Below, in pieces: positions 10,739 to 19,173 of a stretch of 60,079 bases of DNA; within the stretch, counting starts at the first letter, position 1, and the number at the start of each line of letters is the position of its first letter. Below the pieces are notes generated by a model. The model worked only from the letters and a program-made list of their open reading frames with translations, did no database searches and had not been told where the DNA came from. The DNA is from CAZQYC01 sp043746555 (GTDB lineage: Bacteria > Pseudomonadota > Gammaproteobacteria > Steroidobacterales > Steroidobacteraceae). The position numbers were made by a program, and so were the translations under genes. Location of the stretch: positions 1-60,079 of the forward strand of contig JAYTQU010000012.1 of the NCBI GenBank assembly GCA_043746555.1. The letters run 5' to 3'.

Positions 10739-11344
10739 TCACTGACGCTTCGAGTCAGCCTTGGAATCGGCTTTAGTGTCCGCGGGATTGCCCGTTGCAA
10801 TAAATCTACCCAGACGCTGCATTTGCGTGACTAAGTCGCCGTCTACCAGTAGCGCCCATTCCGTCAATGGTCGATCGGCATAGCCACCGGCGGTATAAGT
10901 CATCGTGATTTTCGATCCGCCGCCGGACACTTCGATTGTCCAGGTCAAACTCCCAGTGATGGCGAATTCCTGCAACCGACCCAATGCGCCCCGCAACCGA
11001 AGCGTCTTAGGAGGTTGGGCGTAAATGACGATCATGTGCTGCGCACCCGCATACATGCCCAGCTTTTCGCAAAGACAACCGCCCACAAATGGATCCAGCG
11101 TCATGTTGCGAGCGTCGCCGGAAAAGGTGTGCTCGGGGTCCCACCAGCGGCCAACGTCCGCGAGCGCGCTCCACGCAGCGGGCGGCGGCATAGGAACATT
11201 CACGCTGTGTGTGACCGTGAAGCCGACATCGGATGAGCGCACTACCTCGGCGAACACCGGCGAGCAGAGCGCGGACGCGCCAACACATAGTGTGAGGAAG
11301 GTGAACAATTGAACAGCGAGAGAACGCAACTTGACGATCTTCAT
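10739..11344 (-). CDS. Secreted SRPBCC (START-like) family protein
   Basis: A 201-residue protein with a signal peptide (about residues 1-32, ending VFAEV) followed by a polyketide-cyclase/START-like fold. VTHSVNVPMPPPAAWSALADVGRWW is the usual first strand and helix, and the ITGSLTWTIE and GSKITMTYTAGGY strands end the cavity. It probably binds a small hydrophobic ligand outside the cytoplasm; no catalytic role can be assigned. The C-terminus is a short repeat of KADS units that is probably disordered. Its start lies 110 bases from the divergent sugar dehydrogenase gene, so the two may share a regulatory region. Confidence 0.78.
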   Translation of the reverse strand: MKIVKLRSLAVQLFTFLTLCVGASALCSPVFAEVVRSSDVGFTVTHSVNVPMPPPAAWSALADVGRWWDPEHTFSGDARNMTLDPFVGGCLCEKLGMYAGAQHMIVIYAQPPKTLRLRGALGRLQEFAITGSLTWTIEVSGGGSKITMTYTAGGYADRPLTEWALLVDGDLVTQMQRLGRFIATGNPADTKADSKADSKRQ

Positions 11345-11454
11345 ACACCCTCCGTCTTCGCAACCTTACTTGTACCGGCAAAGCTCAAACGCCAACGCGC
11401 ATACTAACAGGACTAGAATGTGGCGATTCACGCTAGCGATACGAGGGCTCGAAC

Positions 11455-12663
11455 ATGCGCATCGGGACATTTATTCGACGAACATTCATCGGCATCGGCT
11501 CTCTGATTGTCGTCACCATTGCTGCGGCTATCGGCCTCGTTTGGCTTGGGCCGGTCGCAATTTCGGACAAAGGCATGTTGTTCAATATGGTGATTGGACG
11601 AAGCGTCGCAGCGCCTTCGGCCGAGACCGTGCAAGCGCAGCTACACGCGCCGCCGGAATTCAAAGTGAGTTTGTTCGCCGGCAATTTAAGTGGCGCTCGG
11701 ATGATGCAAGTCACCACGCAAGGGGACCTGCTGCTCTCCGTGCCGCGCTCGGGCCAAATTATTTGGTTGGAAAAAGATCGTAACAACGACGGCAAGAGCG
11801 ATAGCCAACATGTACTGATCGACCATCTCTATCGTCCACATGGTTTGGACATTCACGACGGCTGGTTGTATGTCGGCGAGAACGACGCAATCGGCCGTGT
11901 TCGCTTGGATGCTTCGCAAAGCAAACTCGACGGCAAATACGAACGCATCGTTACCGGCCTCACCGGCAACGGCAATCATTGGAGTAAGACAGTCCGCATC
12001 GGACCGGATGGTTATCTCTATTTGGCGCAAGGTTCGACGTGCAACGTGTGCATCGAACAAGATCCACGACGCGCGTCGATCATGCGCTTCAAGCCCGATG
12101 GTCTCGATGGACAAATCATCGCGAACGGATTGCGCAATAGCGTCGGCCTCGATTGGTCGCCATGGGACAACCAACTGTATGCAACCGAAAATGGCCGCGA
12201 TCTCTTGGGCGACGATATTCCAAACGACGAATTCAATCGCATTGACCCGGGAAAATTCTACGGCTGGCCGTATGTGCATGGCTTTGGCGTGGTCGATCCG
12301 CAATACGGCGCGGATCAAGCGCAACGCATCGCGAGCTCTATCGCACCGGCGTATGGATTCCGAGCGCATAACGCGCCGCTGGGTTTTCGTTTTCTAAAAA
12401 AACCCGCGCCGGGATATGAACGCACCGCGCTCGTTGCCTTACACGGTTCCTGGAATCGCTCCAAGCCCGATGGCTACAAAGTCGTGTCGTTGCACTGGAA
12501 CAAAGACGGAAAAATCGAAGAGCATGATTTTTTAACGGGCTTTCTTACCGACCAAGGCGTGATCGGCCGACCGGTGGATGTGGCGGAAGATAGCGACGGT
12601 GCGATCTATATTTCCGATGACTACGCGGGGGTTATTTATCGCGTTGCGCGAACGGCTAAGTAA
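11455..12663 (+). CDS. PQQ-dependent sugar dehydrogenase-like beta-propeller protein
   Basis: A 402-residue protein with an N-terminal transmembrane anchor (about residues 8-32) and a six-bladed propeller of the soluble glucose/sorbosone dehydrogenase type. Recognisable blocks are LSVPRSGQIIWLEKDRNNDGKSD, HGLDIHDGWLYVGEND, LTGNGNHWSKTVRIGPDGYLYLAQG, and the C-terminal ALHGSWNRSKPDGYKVVSL with DVAEDSDGAIYISDDYAGVIYRV. These enzymes oxidise aldoses or related sugars in the periplasm with PQQ as cofactor; the substrate here is unknown. No PQQ synthesis genes are nearby. The gene is divergent from the SRPBCC gene and converges on the rhomboid gene. Confidence 0.85.
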   Translation: MRIGTFIRRTFIGIGSLIVVTIAAAIGLVWLGPVAISDKGMLFNMVIGRSVAAPSAETVQAQLHAPPEFKVSLFAGNLSGARMMQVTTQGDLLLSVPRSGQIIWLEKDRNNDGKSDSQHVLIDHLYRPHGLDIHDGWLYVGENDAIGRVRLDASQSKLDGKYERIVTGLTGNGNHWSKTVRIGPDGYLYLAQGSTCNVCIEQDPRRASIMRFKPDGLDGQIIANGLRNSVGLDWSPWDNQLYATENGRDLLGDDIPNDEFNRIDPGKFYGWPYVHGFGVVDPQYGADQAQRIASSIAPAYGFRAHNAPLGFRFLKKPAPGYERTALVALHGSWNRSKPDGYKVVSLHWNKDGKIEEHDFLTGFLTDQGVIGRPVDVAEDSDGAIYISDDYAGVIYRVARTAK

Positions 12664-12696
12664 CCGCCGTCCATTACTTGCGATTAGCGACGGGCA

Positions 12697-12725
12697 TGGT
12701 AGAAATTGCTCCTGCATTTCTACCA
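12697..12725. repeat. Inverted repeat between convergent genes, possible terminator
   Basis: A perfect 10-base inverted repeat (TGGTAGAAAT / ATTTCTACCA) with a 9-base loop lies between the sugar dehydrogenase stop and the rhomboid stop, overlapping the last bases of the rhomboid gene. Neither side has a long T-run, so it may be a weak bidirectional terminator or an mRNA 3'-end stabiliser. Confidence 0.45.
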
Positions 12726-13340
12726 TTTCCACCATCCATGGCGGGCGTGTCGCCAGTACAGAATCAATAGATAACCCGCCGCCATGCCGCCCAAGTGCGC
12801 GAAATGCGCGACACCTTGCTGCGTGCCGAACACGCCGAGCGCCAATTCGAGCGCTCCGTATAACATGACGAATACTCGTGCCGGCATCGGAATCGGCGGA
12901 AACAGCAACATGATGCGGCGTTCCGGAAAGGCAATACCGAAGGCAAGAAGAATACCGAAAATTCCGCCCGATGCGCCGACTGTCGGAATCGGCGGACTAT
13001 GGGTCAGCGCCATCACCACCAATTGCGCAACGGCAGCGCCGACCACGCAGGTGAAGTAGTAAATCAGGTATTTATTCGTACCCATGCTGCGCTCGATATC
13101 CGAGCCGAACATGTAAAGCGCAAACATGTTGAAGAACAAATGGGCAAGGCCGCCGTGCATGAACCCGTAGGTGACTAACTGCCACACTTCAAATGGCGGC
13201 ACGCCTTGCAGGTTGCTCGTGTGCCAAGGCCACAATGCGCCGTAGATGACGGCCCAGTCGCCCAACACCATTTGCAATCCATACACCAATACATTGGCAA
13301 TGATTAGCGTACGCGTAACAGGCATGAGGGACTGAAACAT
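12720..13340 (-). CDS. Rhomboid-family intramembrane serine protease
   Basis: A 206-residue six-helix membrane protein of the minimal bacterial rhomboid type. The catalytic serine lies in TVGASGGIFGIL (GASG) and the catalytic histidine in FAHLGGMAAGY. The HGGLAHLFFNMFALYMFG helix carries the conserved His/Asn that form the oxyanion hole. It should cleave transmembrane substrates near the periplasmic face. It starts 8 bases after the stop of the large DUF3683 oxidoreductase gene and is very likely cotranscribed with it, though no functional link is known. Confidence 0.93.
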   Translation of the reverse strand: MFQSLMPVTRTLIIANVLVYGLQMVLGDWAVIYGALWPWHTSNLQGVPPFEVWQLVTYGFMHGGLAHLFFNMFALYMFGSDIERSMGTNKYLIYYFTCVVGAAVAQLVVMALTHSPPIPTVGASGGIFGILLAFGIAFPERRIMLLFPPIPMPARVFVMLYGALELALGVFGTQQGVAHFAHLGGMAAGYLLILYWRHARHGWWKW

Positions 13341-13348
13341 GATTCTAT

Positions 13349-16300
13349 CTACACCAGCACGCGCTCAATCCCGCCATCATTAGCTCGCGTGACATACTGC
13401 GGCAGCCAATCGTCGCCCAAGATGTGCTTCGCAATTTCAACGACAATGTAGTCGGCATCGAGATTCGCGTCGTCGTTGTAGCGCTTGAGCCCTTGCAGGC
13501 ACGACGGACACGATGTCAGCACTTTAACTTTCGCGTTCACGTCGTCGACTCGTAACTGTTCCGCGCCGGCCCGCATCTCTTGCTCCTTACGGAATCGCAC
13601 CTGCGTAGAAATATCCGGGCGCGAAACTGCAAACGTGCCCGACTCGCCGCAGCAGCGATCGTTCTTTTTGATCTGACCGTTGGCTTGTTCGTTCATCAAC
13701 GCATTCACGACTTTGAGCGGATCGTAACTCTTCATCGGCGAGTGACAAGGATCGTGATACATGTAGCGCGTACCGGTGACGCCTTCGAGCTTTACGTTCT
13801 TCTCCATGAGAAACTCGTGAATGTCGATGATGCGACAGCCGGGAAAGATTTCTTCGAACTTGTAGTCTTGCAGTTGATCATAGCAAGTGCCGCAACTAAC
13901 CACGACCGTGCGAATGTCCAGATAATTAAGCGTATTCGCGACGCGATGGAACATGACACGATTGTCGGTAATCATTTTTTCCGCTTTTTCAAACTCGCCC
14001 GATCCGCGTTGCGGATACCCGCAGCACACGTAGCCCGGCGGCAAAACGGTTTGCACGCCTACGTGCCACAACATCGCTTGAGTGGCGAGTCCCACTTGCG
14101 AGAACAATCGTTCCGAACCGCAACCGGGAAAATAAAACACCGCTTCCGATTCGGCATTCGTGCGCTTCGGATCGCGAATCACCGGCACATAGTGCTTGTC
14201 TTCGATATCGAGCAAAGCGCGCGCGGTTCGCTTCGGTAAGCCACCAGGCATCTTCTTGTTGATAAAGTGAACGACTTGTTCGCTGATCTTTGCTTTGCCG
14301 GTAGTCGCGGGCGGCCGTTTGGTTTGCGCTTTGGCAAAACCAGACAACATTGTGTTGGCAAGTCGCTGTATCTTGAAACCCCAATCGATCATCACCTTGC
14401 GCGTGAGCTTGATAGTTTGCGGATTGGTGGCGTTCAAGAACAACATCGACGCGGCCGTTCCGGGATTGAAACGCTTCTTGCCCATGCGGCGCAGTAGATC
14501 GCGCATCGCCATCGACACGTCGCCGAAATCGATATCGACTGGACAAGGCACTTCGCACTTGTGACACACCGTACAGTGATCGGCCACATCGCCGAATTCG
14601 TCGAAGTGACGAATCGACACACCACGCTGCGTTTGTTCCTCATACAAGAACGCCTCTACTAACAACGAGGTCGCGAGAATCTTATTTCGCGGCGAGTATA
14701 GAAGGTTGGCGCGCGGTACATGTGTCGCACAGACAGGCTTGCATTTTCCGCACCGCAGACAATCCTTGATCGCGTCCGATATCGAATTGATATCCGAGTG
14801 CTGCATGATCAGCGACTCGTGACCCAGCAAGCTAAAGCTCGGCGTGTAAGCTTTGGTGAGATCGCTTCCCGGCAAAAGCTTGCCGCGATTGAAGCGACCC
14901 TCGCTATCCACACGCTCTTTATATTGTTGAAATTCGTGTGTCTCGTCGTCGGTTAGAAACGCATACTTCGTGATGCCAATGCCGTGTTCGCCGGAGATCA
15001 CGCCATCCAACTTTCGTGCGATCCCCATGATGCGTTCGACCGCTTCATTCGCCGACTGAAGCATCGCGTAGTTGTCGGAGTTCACGGGAATATTGGTGTG
15101 AACATTGCCGTCGCCGGCATGCATGTGCAGCGCGACGAACACTCGACCTCGCAGTACGCGTCGATGTATCTCCTGGCACTCAGTCAAAATCGGTGTGAAA
15201 GAATTACCGGAGAACATAGTGCGCAACGCGCCGCGCACTTCGCGCTTCCAGGAAACGCGGATGGTACGATCTTGCAACAGATCGAAAACGCGAATCGTAT
15301 GCTGCTCATCCAGTCTGCGCTGCATCATGCCGCTAATTTCGTTGAGACCCAGCGTGACTAGAGTTGGCAAGGATTCGTCCAAGCTGCGATCCATGTTGTG
15401 AAGCAGATAGCTCCAGCGAGCCCGAGTAGCAGCCAGCATTTCACGCGCACGCTCAGGTCGATCGCCGAGCAACGCATCCGGCGGTAGGCGATCCATCTCC
15501 GCATCGTCACTGCTGGCAAGTTTTAGCGGGCCCGATAAATATTTTTCCAATTCATCCAGCAACTCCAATTTGTTGCGGATCGACAGCTCAATGTTGATAC
15601 GTTCGATGGCGTCGGTGTATTCGCCCATTCGCGGCAGCGGGATCACCACGTCTTCGTTGATTTTGAATGCGTTGGTGTGTTTCGCGATCGCCGCGGTGCG
15701 CGATCGATCGAGCCAAAACTTCTTGCGCGCCTCTGCATTGACCGCGATAAAGCCTTCGCCGGTTCGAGCATTGGCGATACGCACGACCTCGGACGTTGCG
15801 GCGCCGACGGCCGCTTCGTCGTTGCCGACGATGTCGCCGAGCAATACCATCTTCGGCAACGCACCGCGTTTAGATTTAGTGGCGTAACCGACCGCGCGCA
15901 AATATCGTTCGTCGAGATGTTCCAAACCGGCAAGAAATACGCCTTGCGATTTGTTAAGGCCGTCGAGTAGCGATTTAATTTCTACGATCGACGGAATTGC
16001 ATCGCGCGCTTGCCCAAAAAATTCCAAGCACACCGTACGCACATGCTTGGGCATCTTGTGCAACAACCAACGGGCCGACGTGATGATGCCGTCGCAGCCT
16101 TCTTTTTGAACGCCCGGCAAGCCGCCCAGAAATTTATCGGTGACATCCTTGCCCAATCCCACTTTGCGAAACTTGCGGCCTTCGATGGTGATGTGTTCGG
16201 TGCGTAATACGCGCGCATCGTTCGGATGTTGGCGGCCGTCTTTCCACGTCAGTGTGAAACTGGCCACGGCCGCGTCATGAATTTTTCCGCGATTGTGATC

Positions 16301-17509
16301 GAGGCGTTGCACGTCGAGCCAATTGCCATCGGGATCGACCATTCGCCACCAGGTAAGATTGTCGACTGCCGTTCCCCACAACACCGCCTTCTTACCGCCG
16401 GCATTCATCGCGATGTTTCCGCCGATGCACGAAGCATCCGCCGACGTCGGGTCCACCGCAAAAACAAAACCCGCGCGCTCTGCCGCATCCGACACACGAC
16501 GAGTCACCACACCCGCACCGGAAAATATCGTCGGCACTTGATCCGGTACGCCGGGAAGATTGGTCAATTCGACTTTGCTCAACTCTTCGAGCTTTTCGGT
16601 ATTGATGACGACCGACCAGGGCGTTAACGGAATCGCACCACCGGTGTAGCCGGTACCGCCGCCACGCGGAATAATTGTCAGACCCAATTCGACGCAGGCG
16701 CGCACCAGCATCGGTATCTCAATCTCGCTGTCCGGCATGAGCACAACAAACGGATACTCAACGCGCCAGTCGGTTGCATCGGTGACGTGACTCACTCGCG
16801 CGAAGGCGTCGAAGCGAATGTTGTCTTCGCGAGTGTGCTTCGCGAGTAACTTGCGCGCACGCTTACGCAAAGCAGCAACTTTATCGAACGAATCGGCGAA
16901 CGACTTTACTGCGCCGCGCGCAGCCAGCAATAACTCCGCGACCTTGCGACTGCGCTCGTGATCGGCTCCGTCACGGCGCAAATCGATTTCGTGCAACCGG
17001 TGATGCAATGCCTCGACTAGCAAGCGTCGACGCTTTGGGCTATCGAGCAAATCGTCTTGCAGATAGGGATTGCGCTCCACGACCCAGATATCGCCCAACA
17101 CTTCGTACAACATGCGTGCCGATCGACCGGTACGACGCTCGCCGCGCAGTTCTTCGACAAACTGCCACGCCGATTGCCCGAGCAAGCGAATGACAATCTC
17201 GCGATCGGAGAACGAAGTGTAGTTGTAGGGAATCTCGCGCAACCGCCCAGGTAGATTATTGGGCGCTTCGCCATCGTCCGACGGCGACGCGAGAATGTCT
17301 TCGGGATCGGAGAGCGGTAGCGACAAATTCTTCAAGGGGGCGGTCAATCCGGTCACGATGCCAGGAACCTGGCTGGATGCATATTGTAGAGATAGCAGCG
17401 GTATAGGTCGATCATCAACTCGCCGAGCAGCATCGTTTTTCGTTATGATGCGGCTCGTCAATTTCGGCCCGCATTGGGCGTTATCGCCCTCGCCCAAGTT
17501 GGGCGTCAT
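13349..17509 (-). CDS. Large FAD-binding and (Fe-S)-binding oxidoreductase, DUF3683 family
   Basis: A ~1,386-residue fusion enzyme. The N-terminal DUF3683 segment begins at REIPYNYTSFSDREIVIRLLG. A VAO/GlcD-type FAD domain follows (RGGGTGYTGGAIPLTPWSVVI, FAVDPTSADASCIGGNIAMNAGG), then a C-terminal cap (HMHAGDGNVHTNIPV, GVISGEHGIGITK). Two ferredoxin-type 4Fe-4S motifs follow (CLRCGKCKPVC, CTVCHKCEVPC), and then CCG-type heterodisulfide-reductase domains (PGCGSERLF, YVCCGYPQRGSG, CCGESGTF, SCPSCLQGL). It probably oxidises a 2-hydroxy acid such as D-lactate or glycolate and passes electrons to the quinone pool. The start is uncertain: 17509 is the first ATG but has no ribosome binding site and lies in hairpin-rich DNA. 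A GTG at 17356 after a TACAAT hexamer is an alternative, still upstream of the conserved region. Confidence 0.88.
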   Translation of the reverse strand: MTPNLGEGDNAQCGPKLTSRIITKNDAARRVDDRPIPLLSLQYASSQVPGIVTGLTAPLKNLSLPLSDPEDILASPSDDGEAPNNLPGRLREIPYNYTSFSDREIVIRLLGQSAWQFVEELRGERRTGRSARMLYEVLGDIWVVERNPYLQDDLLDSPKRRRLLVEALHHRLHEIDLRRDGADHERSRKVAELLLAARGAVKSFADSFDKVAALRKRARKLLAKHTREDNIRFDAFARVSHVTDATDWRVEYPFVVLMPDSEIEIPMLVRACVELGLTIIPRGGGTGYTGGAIPLTPWSVVINTEKLEELSKVELTNLPGVPDQVPTIFSGAGVVTRRVSDAAERAGFVFAVDPTSADASCIGGNIAMNAGGKKAVLWGTAVDNLTWWRMVDPDGNWLDVQRLDHNRGKIHDAAVASFTLTWKDGRQHPNDARVLRTEHITIEGRKFRKVGLGKDVTDKFLGGLPGVQKEGCDGIITSARWLLHKMPKHVRTVCLEFFGQARDAIPSIVEIKSLLDGLNKSQGVFLAGLEHLDERYLRAVGYATKSKRGALPKMVLLGDIVGNDEAAVGAATSEVVRIANARTGEGFIAVNAEARKKFWLDRSRTAAIAKHTNAFKINEDVVIPLPRMGEYTDAIERINIELSIRNKLELLDELEKYLSGPLKLASSDDAEMDRLPPDALLGDRPERAREMLAATRARWSYLLHNMDRSLDESLPTLVTLGLNEISGMMQRRLDEQHTIRVFDLLQDRTIRVSWKREVRGALRTMFSGNSFTPILTECQEIHRRVLRGRVFVALHMHAGDGNVHTNIPVNSDNYAMLQSANEAVERIMGIARKLDGVISGEHGIGITKYAFLTDDETHEFQQYKERVDSEGRFNRGKLLPGSDLTKAYTPSFSLLGHESLIMQHSDINSISDAIKDCLRCGKCKPVCATHVPRANLLYSPRNKILATSLLVEAFLYEEQTQRGVSIRHFDEFGDVADHCTVCHKCEVPCPVDIDFGDVSMAMRDLLRRMGKKRFNPGTAASMLFLNATNPQTIKLTRKVMIDWGFKIQRLANTMLSGFAKAQTKRPPATTGKAKISEQVVHFINKKMPGGLPKRTARALLDIEDKHYVPVIRDPKRTNAESEAVFYFPGCGSERLFSQVGLATQAMLWHVGVQTVLPPGYVCCGYPQRGSGEFEKAEKMITDNRVMFHRVANTLNYLDIRTVVVSCGTCYDQLQDYKFEEIFPGCRIIDIHEFLMEKNVKLEGVTGTRYMYHDPCHSPMKSYDPLKVVNALMNEQANGQIKKNDRCCGESGTFAVSRPDISTQVRFRKEQEMRAGAEQLRVDDVNAKVKVLTSCPSCLQGLKRYNDDANLDADYIVVEIAKHILGDDWLPQYVTRANDGGIERVLV

Positions 17510-17512
17510 CGT
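17460..17512. repeat. Cluster of GC-rich hairpins at the 5' end of the DUF3683 gene
   Basis: Three short, nested inverted repeats follow one another: GCCCGCATTGGGC, GGGCGTTATCGCCC, and CGCCCAAGTTGGGCG (7-base arms around a single G). They share a GGGCG/CGCCC core, so alternative pairings are possible. The segment is open in the DUF3683 frame but encodes a low-complexity stretch outside the conserved domain, so it may be an untranslated leader or regulatory structure. Confidence 0.45.
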
Positions 17513-17610
17513 AAAGTCCGGGCGCAACGCGCCGATAAGCGCGCGCCAGCACGTAGCTCGCCATTCGAAATCGAGAACTGGTATTGCGACAGGAACTAAT
17601 TAGCGCGCGC

Positions 17611-18003
17611 TTAGACCACCTCGATGCGAGCGCGATGACCATGAGAGTTGCCTAACTTCACGTCGCGAGTAATCAATTTGGCATTGAGTGCTTCTGCCAA
17701 AGAAACGTATGCGGCATCGTAGGCTGTCAGCGAATTTCGCAAAGCCCAGATGCGCGGCGCGAGATCGCTATGAGCATAGCGATGCAGCACCAAATCGTTA
17801 AGATCCTCCATTGCCTGTTGAGCGCGTGCGGCTGTCAGTTCTTTAGCAAGCAGGTAGCGTCGCAAAACCTGCAATACTTCGAGATCGATGAGGTGCGGAG
17901 CATGCAGCGATTCGTCCGCAGCAAAAACTCGCTCGGCGATACGCGCTGCCGAGCGAGTATTCAGTAATAGCTCAATCGCGGCAGACGCATCGATGACTAT
18001 CAA
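17611..18003 (-). CDS. vapC: PIN-domain ribonuclease toxin (VapC/FitB-like)
   Basis: A 130-residue PIN-domain protein. The four acidic metal ligands are in place: D5 (MIVIDASAAIELLL), E42 (LIDLEVLQVLRRY), D96 (TAYDAAYVSLAEAL) and D114 (LITRDVKL). VapC-type toxins cleave specific tRNA or rRNA sites when the antitoxin is lost. The start lies 6 bases after the stop of the upstream ribbon-helix-helix antitoxin gene. Full-length with all catalytic residues, it is probably active, unlike the broken copy at 30484-30821. Confidence 0.92.
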   Translation of the reverse strand: MIVIDASAAIELLLNTRSAARIAERVFAADESLHAPHLIDLEVLQVLRRYLLAKELTAARAQQAMEDLNDLVLHRYAHSDLAPRIWALRNSLTAYDAAYVSLAEALNAKLITRDVKLGNSHGHRARIEVV

Positions 18004-18009
18004 TAGACG

Positions 18010-18240
18010 TTACCGACTCTGGCGTTCGGCGCGTACCGCTTTAGGAGGCGCAGTTTTGACCGCTACCGCGCTACGTTGCGCGATGCGGCTTCGCAATTCC
18101 GCGGGCGTGGGCTTATCGGCGAGTCGTGTCATTTCCCGAACCAGATAGTCCGAAAGCGAAGTGCCCTCAAGCGCCGCGCGAGACTTTAATTTGCGATGCA
18201 ACTCGTCCGACACCCGTCGCATTTGAATCATCTTTGGCAT
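18010..18240 (-). CDS. vapB: Ribbon-helix-helix antitoxin (VapB/FitA-like)
   Basis: A 76-residue antitoxin. The N-terminal ribbon-helix-helix (KMIQMRRVSDELHRKLKSRAALEGTSLSDYLVREM) binds DNA and dimerises; the basic Ala/Arg/Lys-rich C-terminus probably wraps around the PIN toxin. I start it at the ATG at 18240 (or 18231); the longer open frame would overlap the divergent VOC gene and adds an unrelated sequence. It is the first gene of the operon with the toxin at 17611-18003. A palindrome immediately upstream lies within the putative promoter, which suggests autorepression. Confidence 0.88.
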   Translation of the reverse strand: MPKMIQMRRVSDELHRKLKSRAALEGTSLSDYLVREMTRLADKPTPAELRSRIAQRSAVAVKTAPPKAVRAERQSR

Positions 18241-18246
18241 GCGGAT

Positions 18247-18275
18247 ACCGTACTTGCATGTGCAGCACATGTCAA
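18247..18275 (-). promoter_or_regulatory. Putative vapBC promoter with embedded palindromic operator
   Basis: On the minus strand a perfect TTGACA (-35, 18275-18270) and a TACGGT (-10, 18252-18247) are 17 bases apart. A 15-base palindrome, CATGTGC-A-GCACATG (18257-18271), fills the spacer and touches the -35 box. Binding of the ribbon-helix-helix antitoxin there would block RNA polymerase. The -10 ends only 6 bases before the antitoxin ATG at 18240, so the transcript may be nearly leaderless. Confidence 0.55.
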
Positions 18276-18328
18276 TGAGCGTATTCTCGCAACGAAGCAA
18301 ATTTTCCGCGAGCTGAGCATCAAGAGCT

Positions 18329-19168
18329 ATGTTGATTTCAATGGACCACGTCGCGCTCGTCGTTCGCGATCTCAAAGCATCCACCGAGCGCTATTCCGCA
18401 TTCCTCGGTTGCAAACCGATCTGGCGTGGCACCGAGCGTGCGCGGTTTCAACTGGGTAACACGGCGCTCGACATGGTTGTGCCCGTTGGTAGCTCTGCAG
18501 TCGGCGTTCGAGCGCAAGGGCAACTCGATAAACACGGCGAAGGGTTATGGGTGCTTGCGTTTGCGACTGCGGATATTGGAAAGGCGCGACACACTCTCGC
18601 ACGTCGCGGCATCGCCTCATCTGAGGTGCGACAGATCCGATCGGCCGATTTCGAAAGCAACAAGGAGTACTGTTGGGCTACTTCAGAGTTGTCTGCCGAA
18701 GCAACGCATGGCATTACGATCTTTCTAGTCGAACAAGAGACGGATGCAGCGCACGGGTCGCGATGCAAACCGAACGCCGCAGCAAATTCCGCTGTGAGCA
18801 GCCTTGACCATATCGTTATCACCACCGCACATCCGGAGCGCGCTGCAGCGTTGTATGGAACACGCTTGGGATTGGAAATGAAACTGGATCGCACCAATCC
18901 CGATTGGGGGTCGCGTCTCATGTTCTTCAAATGCGGCGACTTAGTTGTCGAAATAGCGCATAACCTAAAGAACATCGACAGCAGCGCGCCGGACAAACTG
19001 TGGGGCTTGTCGTGGCGCGTAGCTGATATTGCTGCGGCCCACGCGCGCATCGCGCAAGCCGGATTCAATGTGTCGGACATACGCGTCGGTCGAAAGCCGG
19101 GAACAAAAGTCTTTACCGTGCGCGATGCGCCAGCGAATGTGCCGACGCTGGTCATTGGCCGAGATTGA
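18329..19168 (+). CDS. Glyoxalase/VOC-fold protein with two VOC modules
   Basis: A 279-residue protein with two vicinal-oxygen-chelate units. The first begins MDHVALVVRDLKASTERYSAFLG; the second begins SLDHIVITTAHPERAAALYGTRLGL and ends FTVRDAPANVPTLVIG. The N-terminal His in each DHV/DHI and the acidic residues late in each module are the usual metal ligands. Members of this superfamily include glyoxalases, ring-cleavage dioxygenases and epimerases, so the reaction cannot be assigned; it resembles the glyoxalase-like proteins often tied to hydrocarbon or isoprenoid metabolism. An internal ATG at 18341 is a possible alternative start. The gene is divergent from vapBC and converges on the hot-dog gene. 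Confidence 0.85.
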   Translation: MLISMDHVALVVRDLKASTERYSAFLGCKPIWRGTERARFQLGNTALDMVVPVGSSAVGVRAQGQLDKHGEGLWVLAFATADIGKARHTLARRGIASSEVRQIRSADFESNKEYCWATSELSAEATHGITIFLVEQETDAAHGSRCKPNAAANSAVSSLDHIVITTAHPERAAALYGTRLGLEMKLDRTNPDWGSRLMFFKCGDLVVEIAHNLKNIDSSAPDKLWGLSWRVADIAAAHARIAQAGFNVSDIRVGRKPGTKVFTVRDAPANVPTLVIGRD

Positions 19169-19173
19169 CGCCG

